Assembly: GCA_021788685.1 (NCBI GenBank)
Contig: JAJYKH010000012.1
Location: 1 to 20,198 of the forward strand
Direction of reading: 5' to 3'
DNA from: Deltaproteobacteria bacterium
GTDB taxonomy: Bacteria > Desulfobacterota > Desulfobulbia > Desulfobulbales > UBA5123
DNA: 20,198 nt
Shown: positions 1-7,254 of the stretch, in pieces
Numbering within the stretch: the first letter of the stretch is position 1
Layout of the letters: the number at the start of each line of letters is the position of its first letter
Translations under genes and position numbers: made by a program
The notes under the pieces: generated by a model
What the model saw: only the letters and a program-made list of their open reading frames with translations
Told to the model about the DNA's origin: nothing
Databases searched by the model: none

Positions 1-1332
1 GAACAGGGGCTGGGAGCCATGGTGGAGCCGGACCCTGGCGGTGCGCTGCTTGGGCGGCAGCAGCTCCAGGAAATGCTGGACCTGGTCGAAGGCCTCCTGG
101 GTATCGACCACGATCTCCTCGATGTCCGCCGTGAAATGGTCGCGGAGGAAGCGCGCGATGATGTTCTGCTCCTTGTAGATCAGGGAAGGGGCCGGCATGG
201 TCTGCCCCCGTTTCTTGATCTCCTCCCAGAGGTTCAGCAGGTACTTGGCGTCGCTGGCGAGCGCGGTCTTGGTAATGTCGGCGCTCGCGGTGCGGATGAT
301 GTAGCCGATGCCCTCGGGCAGCTTGAGGGTGGCCACCATCTCTCGCAGCCTGGCCCGTTGGGCCTCGTCTTCGATTTTACGGGAAATGCCCGCGCTGTCG
401 CTGCCCGGCATGAGGACCAGGTTGCGGCCCGGCATAGACAGGTAGGTGGTCATGTTGGCACCCTTGCCGCCGGTGGCCTCCTTCACCACCTGCACCAGCA
501 CCTCCTGCCCCCTGGCGATCACCTCCTGGATGGCCATGTCCTTCCAGTGCCGGCCCTCCTCAACCTCCCGGGAATAGTACTCCGGATGGATCTCGGCAAA
601 GGGCAGGAAGCCGTTCTTGACGGTGCCGATATCGACGAAGGCGGCCTGGAGGTTGGGCTCGACGGCGGTGATCCGCCCCTTGTAGATGTTGCCCTTGGTG
701 GATTCCCGGGACACCGTCTCGATGTGGAGGGACTCCACCCTGCCTTTTTCGAGGAGCACGATCCGGCACTCCTCGGGCTCGTCGGAGTTGATGAGAAGCT
801 TCAGGGCGGCGGTGGGCTCGGCTTGCCCCTCCGCCGGTTGCTCTCCTTTCGGGGGTGCCGGCTTCTTCCCCCGTTTCCGTCCTTTCCGGGCGCCGCTCTT
901 GGGCGGGGCAGCCGCCTCCGGAGGCGGCTCCTTTTCGGGGGCCGGCTTCTCCTCCTGCGGCGTTTGCTCCCCGCCCTCCTTCCGGGCGGCGGCCTGCCGC
1001 TGCGCGGCGGATTTGCGCCGGCGGCCCCGTGAGCGGCTTCTCCCTTTCCCGCCCGAAGACTCCGGTTGGGGCGTGGCGATGCCTTCCCCCGGGTTTTCGG
1101 CAGGGGCAGTGGAAGCGGCAACCGCCTGGACTTCGGGGCGGGAGACATGGGTGGCCTGCCCGACAGGTGCGGACGCGGCCGCCTCCGGGGCGGGGGCTGC
1201 CTCGGTTTTCCGGCCCTTCCGGGAAAGGCCGAGCAGCTTCTCGGCGGCCGACTTCAAGAAGGAGGTGGGGTTTTCCCTCCCGCCCTCGGTTTCATGGAAG
1301 GCGGTCGTCTCGTTGGTCTTGTTTTCGTTCAT
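1..1332 (-). CDS. Rne/Rng (RNase E/G) family endoribonuclease, N-terminal part
   Basis: An open leftward frame of 444 codons runs from ATG at 1332 off the left edge, so the C-terminus is missing. Roughly residues 1-175 are a low-complexity Lys/Arg/Pro/Ala/Glu-rich segment that looks disordered and is a likely RNA or protein tether. From about residue 180 the family core appears: an S1-type RNA-binding stretch at about 210-300 (GNIYKGRI, then AAFVDIGTVKNGFLPF), then the typical GIGYIIRTAS, APSLIYKEQ and IARFLRDHF motifs. The catalytic DNase-I-like acidic residues would lie beyond the window. Family members cleave AU-rich single-stranded RNA in rRNA maturation and mRNA decay. The Shine-Dalgarno is weak (AGAGAAAG). 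The upstream gene is 202 bp away on the same strand. RNase E versus RNase G cannot be decided without the C-terminus. Confidence 0.9.
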   Translation of the reverse strand, partial: MNENKTNETTAFHETEGGRENPTSFLKSAAEKLLGLSRKGRKTEAAPAPEAAASAPVGQATHVSRPEVQAVAASTAPAENPGEGIATPQPESSGGKGRSRSRGRRRKSAAQRQAAARKEGGEQTPQEEKPAPEKEPPPEAAAPPKSGARKGRKRGKKPAPPKGEQPAEGQAEPTAALKLLINSDEPEECRIVLLEKGRVESLHIETVSRESTKGNIYKGRITAVEPNLQAAFVDIGTVKNGFLPFAEIHPEYYSREVEEGRHWKDMAIQEVIARGQEVLVQVVKEATGGKGANMTTYLSMPGRNLVLMPGSDSAGISRKIEDEAQRARLREMVATLKLPEGIGYIIRTASADITKTALASDAKYLLNLWEEIKKRGQTMPAPSLIYKEQNIIARFLRDHFTADIEEIVVDTQEAFDQVQHFLELLPPKQRTARVRLHHGSQPLF

Positions 1333-1390
1333 GGGATTCTTTCTCTTTGCCGGTCCGCAGCGATTTATCCAGCGTCCGTGATTCGGATGG

Positions 1391-1443
1391 GGGCGTGCTC
1401 GCCCGCTCTTTCCGGATGGGACGCCGGGGATTTCTCCCCGACG
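1391..1443 (-). promoter_or_regulatory. Two hairpins in the leader of the RNase E/G-family gene
   Basis: Two stable inverted repeats lie in the 202-bp gap ahead of the ribonuclease start. One is at 1422-1443: a 9-bp stem including one G-U pair, with GGGGA pairing TCCCC around a 4-nt loop. A smaller one is at 1391-1404 (GGGCG/CGCCC). In E. coli the rne 5' leader is structured and mediates autoregulation; whether these hairpins do so here is inference. Neither has a T-run, so they are unlikely to be terminators. Confidence 0.3.
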
Positions 1444-1475
1444 GACCGGCTTTCGTTCTGGTTGACTTGGAAGGA

Positions 1476-1580
1476 TTGTCGGCACCGCAAAACCCGCGCT
1501 GCCGACGGTCCAGGCATGCGACTTGTTTGTTTCCTCATTCCCGCCTAGCGGGGTCCGAGCCTTCTGGCGAAACCATCATG
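1476..1580. repeat. 105-bp dispersed repeat, copy A
   Basis: This segment aligns along its length with 11479-11583, which is also 105 bp. Both begin TTGTCGGC followed by CGCAAAA; both have GCCGA then TCCA in the middle; both carry a TTGTTTCCTC(A/G)TTCCCGCC core followed by GGGG. They end in related motifs: TTCTGGCGAAACCATCAT here and TTTTCGCGAGAGCATCAA in copy B. The termini are imperfect inverted repeats. Copy A overlaps the last codons and stop of the radical SAM gene. It looks like a small mobile or repetitive intergenic element; no transposase is visible. Confidence 0.6.
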
Positions 1581-2491
1581 TATTCACGTTGGTTGTGAAC
1601 GACGGTGGTCAGCAGGTGATCGCCTGCGAGCTTCGCCAGCAGGTCCTTGGTGGCCGGGGCTTCCAGGCTCAGGGCGGTGCAGATGTCGTCCAGGGTGCAG
1701 GGGCGCCGCCGGAGCAATTCCAGGATCTCCGCCGCCGCGGCGGGCCGCTGCCGGGCGCCCTCCCGGCGGGATGCGTCCACCAGGGTTTCCACCCGGCCGG
1801 GAAAGCGGGCGGCGATGGCTTCCATGTCCCGGAGATCGATCGGCCGAGCATAGGATTCCAAGGGCGGCCGGGCCACGGTGTTGAGCTGGATGCGGTCGGG
1901 GCGGATGCGGGCGGCCGCTTCCCGCAGGGCGGCAATGTCCTCCTCGCTGTCGTTGAGGTCCTTCACCAGCAGGATCTCGAGCCAGATCTCCCCCCGGAAT
2001 TCCCGGCGGAAGCTGGCCAGCCCGCCGATGATCGTCTCCAGGTCCGCACAGGGGGCCGGGCGGTTCACCCGCCGGTGGCTCCGGGGAATAGCCGCATCCA
2101 GGGAAGGAACGACGATGTCGGCTGCGGCCAGATCGGCCCGCACCTCGGGACGGAAGAGGAGCGAGCCGTTGGTGAGCACGGCCACCGGGGTGGTGGTTTT
2201 CGCCTTCAGATGGCGGATGATCGTGCCGAGACCGGTATGAAGGGTGGGCTCTCCGGTGGCGGTGACGGTGAAGACATCCGGCGCGGGCGCGGCGGGATCG
2301 GCCAGCAGGAGGTCGATCTCGGCGAGAATCTCGCCGGTGGGGGAATACTCCGCCCGTTCGCAGGTGAGAAGTCCCGTGGCCCCCACCTCGCAATAGACGC
2401 AATCGAAATTGCAGACGTTGCCGGGCAGCAGGTCGATGCCCAGGGAAAGCCCGAGACGCCTCGAGTTAACGGGTCCGAAGAGATATTTCAT
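1535..2491 (-). CDS. Radical SAM protein, COG0731-like
   Basis: The protein is 318 residues from ATG at 2491, beginning MKYLFGPVNSRRLGLSLGID. The frame stays open further upstream, but the family's N-terminal motif starts here and no start codon lies just before it. The radical SAM cluster motif CNFDCVYC is at about residues 28-35, and TATGEPTLH matches the SAM-binding GGE-type motif. About the last 60 residues resemble a small winged-helix domain (CTLDDICTALSLEAPATKDL). Relatives are annotated as Fe-S oxidoreductases related to wybutosine-synthesis enzymes; the substrate is unknown. The final dozen or so codons (SPEGSDPARRE) lie inside dispersed repeat copy A, so the native C-terminus may have been replaced. 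The nearest promoter sits almost on the start codon, implying a leaderless or near-leaderless message. Confidence 0.85.
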   Translation of the reverse strand: MKYLFGPVNSRRLGLSLGIDLLPGNVCNFDCVYCEVGATGLLTCERAEYSPTGEILAEIDLLLADPAAPAPDVFTVTATGEPTLHTGLGTIIRHLKAKTTTPVAVLTNGSLLFRPEVRADLAAADIVVPSLDAAIPRSHRRVNRPAPCADLETIIGGLASFRREFRGEIWLEILLVKDLNDSEEDIAALREAAARIRPDRIQLNTVARPPLESYARPIDLRDMEAIAARFPGRVETLVDASRREGARQRPAAAAEILELLRRRPCTLDDICTALSLEAPATKDLLAKLAGDHLLTTVVHNQREYMMVSPEGSDPARRE

Positions 2492-2498
2492 CTCGAAT

Positions 2499-2527
2499 AC
2501 TATAGGGACGGTCCTGAAAAATGACAG
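2499..2527 (-). promoter_or_regulatory. Sigma70-like promoter for the radical SAM gene
   Basis: On the minus strand, CTGTCA (2527-2522) and TATAGT (2504-2499) are separated by exactly 17 bp. Seven bases separate the -10 box from the ATG at 2491, so transcription would begin at or within a few bases of the start codon. No Shine-Dalgarno is visible. The boxes match consensus at 4/6 and 5/6. Confidence 0.4.
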
Positions 2528-2749
2528 ACCCGCCGCGCTCCTTCCCGCCTGGTTCCAGTGAATGGAGCAGCCAGCACATTCCGGTCTGATGCAGGGGATT
2601 GGATTGACAGGATAAGACCGACGGGTGCGCGGCGGCATTCGAATTTGCCGCACCGGCCGCGGCAACGGGAACGCCAGCTCACCCCAAAAAAAGTAAAACA
2701 ATCGCCGCCGATTAGCAAGGTTAAATTGCAGCAGCAGCAGCCTTTTGCC
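2528..2749. other. Divergent intergenic region between the radical SAM gene and ilvD
   Basis: No convincing gene is seen. The stretch holds a perfect 6-bp inverted repeat around a TTCGAATT loop (2632-2651, GCGGCA/TGCCGC), a shorter inverted repeat AATCG/CGATT (2700-2713), an A-rich tract near 2685-2699, and four GCA triplets near 2728-2741. The palindromes are possible operator sites, but no regulator can be named. Confidence 0.4.
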
Positions 2750-2778
2750 TTGACACTGCCCGGACGGACGCGTAGATT
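2750..2778 (+). promoter_or_regulatory. Sigma70 promoter for ilvD
   Basis: A perfect -35 box TTGACA (2750-2755) is followed after 17 bp by TAGATT (2773-2778, 4/6 match). Transcription would start near 2785, leaving an untranslated leader of about 184 nt before the ilvD ATG. The leader contains a C-run and G-run that could pair (near 2850 and 2883). It shows no run of Ile, Leu or Val codons in a short frame, so classical branched-chain attenuation is not evident. Confidence 0.6.
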
Positions 2779-2968
2779 CCGGGTTTGTGCTCTTGGGCTC
2801 GAATCCGGTTTCCTCCCCCACATCACCAGCTTGCCGCCGTCCTCTGCGCGAATACCCCCGGGTTCGTTCAGCCGCCGGACAAGGGGGGAGAAGTGTTTTC
2901 GTTGTGCCGTTCCCCGCTGGCCCTTCGACGTGTCAGCTTCTTTTAACCTCCTTATTTCAAGTGAAACC

Positions 2969-4636
2969 ATGCGTAGCGATTTGATGAAAAAAGGATTGGA
3001 GCGGGCGCCGCATCGCTCATTGCTCAAGGCGATCGGCTATACCGACGAGGAGATCGCACGGCCGCTGATCGGCGTCTGCCACGCCCACAACGAGATCATC
3101 CCCGGGCATGCCCATCTCGACAAGATCACGGAAGCGGTGAAGACTGGAGTGCGGATTGCTGGCGGCACGCCCATCTCGTTTGCCACCATCGGGGTCTGCG
3201 ACGGCATTGCCATGAACCACCCGGGGATGAAGTACTCGCTGGCGAGCCGCGAGATCATCGCCGACTCCGTCGAGATCATGGCTCAGGCCCATCCGTTCGA
3301 TGCGCTGGTCCTGGTTCCCAACTGCGACAAGGTGGTGCCCGGCATGCTCATGGCCATGCTCCGCCTGAACATCCCGGCGGTGCTGGTGAGTGGCGGTCCG
3401 ATGCTGACCGGCCGCTTCCGGGGCCGTGACGTCCACCTGGTCAGCGTGTTCGAGGGAGTGGGGCGGGTCAAGGCCGCGACCATGAGCGAGGCCGAGCTCT
3501 GCGAGCTCGAGAACGCGGCCTGTCCGGGGTGCGGCTCCTGCGCCGGCATGTTCACCGCCAATTCCATGAACTGCCTGTCCGAGGCGGTCGGCCTCGCCCT
3601 CCCCGGCAACGGTACCATTCCGGCAGTGGCCGCCGCCCGGCTGCGCCTGGCCAAGCAGGCGGGAATGGCGGTCATGAACCTGCTCGCCAGGGAGATCCGG
3701 CCGCGGGACATCGCCACCCGGGAGGCCTTCGAGAACGCCATGGCCGTCGATATGGCCCTGGGCTGCTCCACGAACACCGTGCTCCACGTGCCCGCCATCG
3801 CCAGGGAAGCCGGGGTGGAGCTGCCTCTCGATCTCTTCAACGCCGTGAGCGACCGGACCCCCCACCTCTGCAGCCTCATCCCCGGCGGCCCCCACAGCAT
3901 GCAGCAATTGGACGAAGCAGGCGGGGTGCCGGCGGTGATGAAGGAGCTGCTCCAGACCCCTCATGGCCTCCACCAGGGAGTGATGACCGCTACCGGCAGG
4001 ACCCTGGGCGAGAACCTCGCCGGGGTAGAGGTCCGGGACCGGGAGATCATCCGGCCGGTGACGGAGCCGTACCACCGGGAGGGCGGGATCGCCGTGCTGT
4101 ACGGAAACCTCGCCCCGGAAGGCGCCGTGGTCAAGCAGTCGGCCGTGGCACCCGAAATGCTCATCCACCGGGGCCCGGCGCGGGTCTTCGACTCGGAGGA
4201 GGAGGCGCAGCAGGCTATCCTCGGCGGTCGCATCCGGGCCGGCGACGTGGTGGTGATCCGCTACTGCGGGCCCAAGGGCGGGCCAGGCATGCCGGAGATG
4301 CTCTCCCCCACCTCGGCCATCATCGGTATGGGGCTGGGCAAGAGCGTGGCCCTCATCACCGACGGCCGGTTCAGCGGCGGCACTCAGGGGGCGTGCATCG
4401 GCCACGTCTCCCCGGAGGCGGCGGATGGCGGTCCCGTCGGCCTGGTGGCGGAGGGGGACACCATCGCCATCGACATCCGCCGCAAACTGCTGCAGCTGGA
4501 AGTCGCCCCCGCGGAGCTCGAGCGGCGCCGGGCAGGCTGGCAGCCGCTGCCTCCCAAGATCACCACTGGCTACGTCGGCCGCTACGCCAGAATGGTCACC
4601 TCCGGCAGCACCGGGGCGGTGCTCAAGGAAGGTTGA
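2969..4636 (+). CDS. ilvD: Dihydroxy-acid dehydratase
   Basis: The enzyme dehydrates 2,3-dihydroxy-3-methylbutanoate and the corresponding methylpentanoate to 2-keto acids, the penultimate step of valine and isoleucine (and hence leucine) synthesis; it is cytoplasmic. The product is 555 residues, a normal family length. The start MRSDLMKKGLERAPHRSLL is typical. Iron-sulfur ligands are visible in VPNCDKVVPGM, ENAACPGCGSCAGMFTANSM and ALGCSTNTVLH, and the C-terminal ITDGRFSGGTQGACIGHVSPEA motif region is intact. The upstream open frame is non-coding. The Shine-Dalgarno is poor: the sequence just before the ATG contains CCTCCTT rather than its complement. The gene appears monocistronic, followed by repeats. 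Confidence 0.97.
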   Translation: MRSDLMKKGLERAPHRSLLKAIGYTDEEIARPLIGVCHAHNEIIPGHAHLDKITEAVKTGVRIAGGTPISFATIGVCDGIAMNHPGMKYSLASREIIADSVEIMAQAHPFDALVLVPNCDKVVPGMLMAMLRLNIPAVLVSGGPMLTGRFRGRDVHLVSVFEGVGRVKAATMSEAELCELENAACPGCGSCAGMFTANSMNCLSEAVGLALPGNGTIPAVAAARLRLAKQAGMAVMNLLAREIRPRDIATREAFENAMAVDMALGCSTNTVLHVPAIAREAGVELPLDLFNAVSDRTPHLCSLIPGGPHSMQQLDEAGGVPAVMKELLQTPHGLHQGVMTATGRTLGENLAGVEVRDREIIRPVTEPYHREGGIAVLYGNLAPEGAVVKQSAVAPEMLIHRGPARVFDSEEEAQQAILGGRIRAGDVVVIRYCGPKGGPGMPEMLSPTSAIIGMGLGKSVALITDGRFSGGTQGACIGHVSPEAADGGPVGLVAEGDTIAIDIRRKLLQLEVAPAELERRRAGWQPLPPKITTGYVGRYARMVTSGSTGAVLKEG

Positions 4637-4790
4637 TGGCGTCGCCAGAAGTTCGATCCACGGCGTTGCGGCTGCGAAATGCTCGACGTACCATTGTACG
4701 CTTCCGGACCCCACCGCGCCTTGTATATCGAATTTTTTGTGCTGAGCCATCCGGGTGCAGGAATCGACTTTCTGCGAGATGGGCGTGGTT
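4633..4790. repeat. Dispersed intergenic repeat after ilvD
   Basis: The segment starts TTGATGGCGTCGCCAGAAG, overlapping the ilvD stop codon, and ends near CGACTTTCTGCGAGATGG. The two ends are imperfect inverted repeats of one another (TCGCcAGAA..TCG against TCGCAGAA..TCG). The interior can fold, with GGCG at 4662-4665 facing CGCC at 4717-4720 and a GTAC-CATT-GTAC mini-hairpin. Its left end is the reverse complement of the right end of copy A (TCGCCAGAAG against CTTCTGGCGA), tying it to the same family of termini. From memory it resembles repeats scattered through Geobacter-type genomes; that was not checked. Confidence 0.5.
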
Positions 4791-4864
4791 GATTTTTGAA
4801 GTGAGGACCGAGTGATCTGAGGAAAGACTGGGCTCTGAAGTGAAATCAAAAATCAGCAATCGAA
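4790..4864. repeat. AT-rich gene-start repeat, copy 1 (lptD)
   Basis: TGATTTTTGAAG near 4790-4801 and the 29-bp block at 4836-4864 (TGAAGTGAAATC then AAAATCAGCAATCGAA) recur almost identically upstream of hemH at 17793-17842. The first block and the AAAATCAG part are inverted repeats. The block provides the proposed GTG start of lptD and about its first eight codons. Confidence 0.55.
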
Positions 4865-7254
4865 CATTGAAAATTTCACGGCCGTTCGGCCTGCTGGCGC
4901 TTTGCCTCTGGACACTCCTGGCCGCCTCGCCTGCAAGGGCCGAGGAGGGGCTCCCCGCCCCCTGGAAGATCACCGCCGACCGCCTGACCCGCTACCAGCA
5001 CCCCGAGATCATCGTTGCCGAGGGCAATGTCATCCTTACCCGTGAAGAGGCAGGAGCCGAGCCGATGGTGATCAAGGCCGCCTGGATGCGCTATGACGTG
5101 GACCTCGGCCAGGTCAAGGCCCGGGGCGACGTTTCCCTCAAATCAAAGGATTACCTGGTCGATGCCACGGAGGTGGAGCTCCTGCTCGACAAGCAAACCG
5201 GCACCCTGCTCGACAGCACCGTCACCATGCCCCAGGAGGAAAAAAGTTTTTTCCTCGAGAATTACAATCTGTACCTTTCGGGCAGGGAAATCGAAAAGAC
5301 CGGCGAGCTCACCTACCACATCGAAAATGGCATCATCACCTCCTGCCCCCGCCAGCCGGACCGGTCGCCGCCCTGGGAGATCGCGAGCCGGGACGTGCGG
5401 ATCAAAAAAGAGGGGATGGCCGTCCTCAGAGACGCCACCCTGAAAATCAAGGATATTCCGGTCGCCTACACGCCATATTTGACCTTTCCGGCCATCACTG
5501 AGCGCAAGACGGGGTTCCTGCTGCCGGAAATCTCCCAATCCGATCGGAGCGGCTTCGGGCTCATCACCCCCTATTTCGTCAATCTCTCCCCCAGCTACGA
5601 CATCACCCTGTATCCCGGTTACCTTGAAAAACGCGGGGAGCAGCTCGGCTTCGAAGGGCGGTACATGGCGAGTGAGCAGTCGCTGGGCACCTTTATTCTC
5701 TCCTATCTCCGTGACAAAACCTTTGATACGCCTGGGGATGACTACCTCAGCGACGGCTTCCTGCGGACGAACCATGACCGCTATTGGCTTCGGGGAAAGG
5801 CTAATCAAACTTTCAGCGATTCGCTGGTCACGATGCTCGATCTCGATGTGGTCTCCGACCAGGACTATCTTCGGGAATTCCGGAATGGCCTGCTCGGCTA
5901 CGATGCCTCTGAACGGCAGTTTTTGGAGACCTTCAACCGGGACCTGGAAGCGGCCACCGTCCCGCTGCGCACCTCGAGCCTGCAGACGGTCAAGGCCTTT
6001 GACACCAGCCTCCTGATGGGGGAGGTGCGATCGGTGCAGGATGTGCGGGATATCCCCTTGAGCACCACCCAGGAACAGACCTTGCCCCGGGTCCAGTTCA
6101 ACGGCCGTTCCCTCATTCCCTACTCTCCCCTCAGTGTGGAATGGGAAACGGAAGCGGTCAATTATTGGCGGAAGAGGGGGATCGGTTATCAGCGGCTCGA
6201 TGCCCATCCCCAGCTCGTGCTCTCCATGCCCCGGGGGGTGATCGAAAGCCACCTGACCGGCGGCGTCCGCGAGACCTCTTATCTGGTGCAGACGTACGGT
6301 GATGCCCCCTGGACGAACGAGCGGACCCAGAACCGGACCCTGGAGGATTTCGAGGCGGAGGTCGCCACCACCTTCTTCCGGGATTTCGGGATGGAGCGGC
6401 TGGGCTCCGGCCGGACGCTGACGCATACGATCCGCCCGGTTGTGACTTACAACTATATTCCCTCGGTGGACCAAAGCAGCCTGCCGTACATCGACGGTGT
6501 GGATCGGATCCAGGCCCAGAACTGGCTTACTTACGGATTTGATAATTTTTTCAACCTGGGAGGAGAAAAATCGCAAGCAGGCGAGGGGGGAGAAAGCCCT
6601 TTTAAGGATTATCTGGGGAATGGGAGCCTTTCCGGCGGTTATCTGGGCTATGTCAAGCTCAGCCAAACATACGATATCGGGGAAGCCCGGAGAACGGTGG
6701 TCTTGGATTCGGAAGGCGAGCCACGCCCCCTTTCGGACGTGCTCCTCCAAACGGACGTCTCCCCTCTGCCGTACCTGCGACTCAACTATGAGTCCGCATT
6801 CAGCGTTTACGGGCAAGGAATTCCCCATTACAAGGTTCTGCTGAGCTACGGCGGCATGTCGGATTACAATGATAACGTGTACAAGGGTTATAAGAACGAA
6901 TTCTTTACCGAATTCGATTACAACCGGGACCCGGCGGCCACTGCTCCCTACTTTTTCATCAATCACGAAACCCAATCCCAGCAGAACCTCACCTTCGGCC
7001 TTTTGTCCCAATTGACCGATACCCTCACCCTTGAAAGCGATGTCAGCAAGGTGTGGGGGAACGCTAGCGCTATCGAAGACCTGGATGAATCTGTCCGCTT
7101 CATTTATCATCCGACCTGCTGGGCGGTCCAATTTGTGGCTTCCAAGACCGAGGAAGATCGCTGGTTCGGAATCATTTTCTCTTTGACCGGCATCGGCAAC
7201 CTTCCGGGGCTGGGCCTCATCAAAGAAAGCTCCCCACCAAATGCTATGCAGTGA
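4840..7254 (+). CDS. lptD: LPS-assembly protein LptD
   Basis: LptD is the outer-membrane beta-barrel that, with lipoprotein LptE, inserts lipopolysaccharide into the outer leaflet. The product is 804 residues from GTG at 4840. A signal peptide is clear: basic N-region, hydrophobic LLALCLWTLLAAS, cleavage after ARA at about residue 34. Residues of about 40-130 form the periplasmic OstA/LptA-like jellyroll (ITADRLTRYQHPEIIVAEGNV). The remainder carries the LptD barrel, with ITSCPRQPDRSPPWEI and AYTPYLTFPAITERKTGFL. The start is uncertain. GTG 4840 lies inside an AT-rich repeat and its GAGGAAAG ribosome site is about 13 nt away; TTG 4867 would give an equally good signal peptide but has no ribosome site. 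The stop overlaps the DHH gene's start. Confidence 0.93.
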   Translation: MKSKISNRTLKISRPFGLLALCLWTLLAASPARAEEGLPAPWKITADRLTRYQHPEIIVAEGNVILTREEAGAEPMVIKAAWMRYDVDLGQVKARGDVSLKSKDYLVDATEVELLLDKQTGTLLDSTVTMPQEEKSFFLENYNLYLSGREIEKTGELTYHIENGIITSCPRQPDRSPPWEIASRDVRIKKEGMAVLRDATLKIKDIPVAYTPYLTFPAITERKTGFLLPEISQSDRSGFGLITPYFVNLSPSYDITLYPGYLEKRGEQLGFEGRYMASEQSLGTFILSYLRDKTFDTPGDDYLSDGFLRTNHDRYWLRGKANQTFSDSLVTMLDLDVVSDQDYLREFRNGLLGYDASERQFLETFNRDLEAATVPLRTSSLQTVKAFDTSLLMGEVRSVQDVRDIPLSTTQEQTLPRVQFNGRSLIPYSPLSVEWETEAVNYWRKRGIGYQRLDAHPQLVLSMPRGVIESHLTGGVRETSYLVQTYGDAPWTNERTQNRTLEDFEAEVATTFFRDFGMERLGSGRTLTHTIRPVVTYNYIPSVDQSSLPYIDGVDRIQAQNWLTYGFDNFFNLGGEKSQAGEGGESPFKDYLGNGSLSGGYLGYVKLSQTYDIGEARRTVVLDSEGEPRPLSDVLLQTDVSPLPYLRLNYESAFSVYGQGIPHYKVLLSYGGMSDYNDNVYKGYKNEFFTEFDYNRDPAATAPYFFINHETQSQQNLTFGLLSQLTDTLTLESDVSKVWGNASAIEDLDESVRFIYHPTCWAVQFVASKTEEDRWFGIIFSLTGIGNLPGLGLIKESSPPNAMQ

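Noticed and set aside
2785..2830. Functional tRNA in the ilvD leader
   Set aside because: Only the T-loop-like CTCGAAT is convincing; the T-stem and acceptor stem do not pair and there is no complete cloverleaf.
2950..2959. AACCTCCTTA before ilvD, identical to a 16S rRNA 3'-end motif
   Set aside because: It is the complement of a Shine-Dalgarno, not a ribosome site for ilvD, and no minus-strand start codon lies at the right distance; chance is likely.
3017..4849. Long leftward open frame (610 codons) opposite ilvD
   Set aside because: It lies antisense to an unmistakable ilvD, is rich in His/Gly/Asp from GC bias, and shows no domain.
5143..7131. Leftward open frame of 662 codons opposite lptD
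   Set aside because: It mirrors lptD codons in high-GC DNA and has no recognisable motif or ribosome site.
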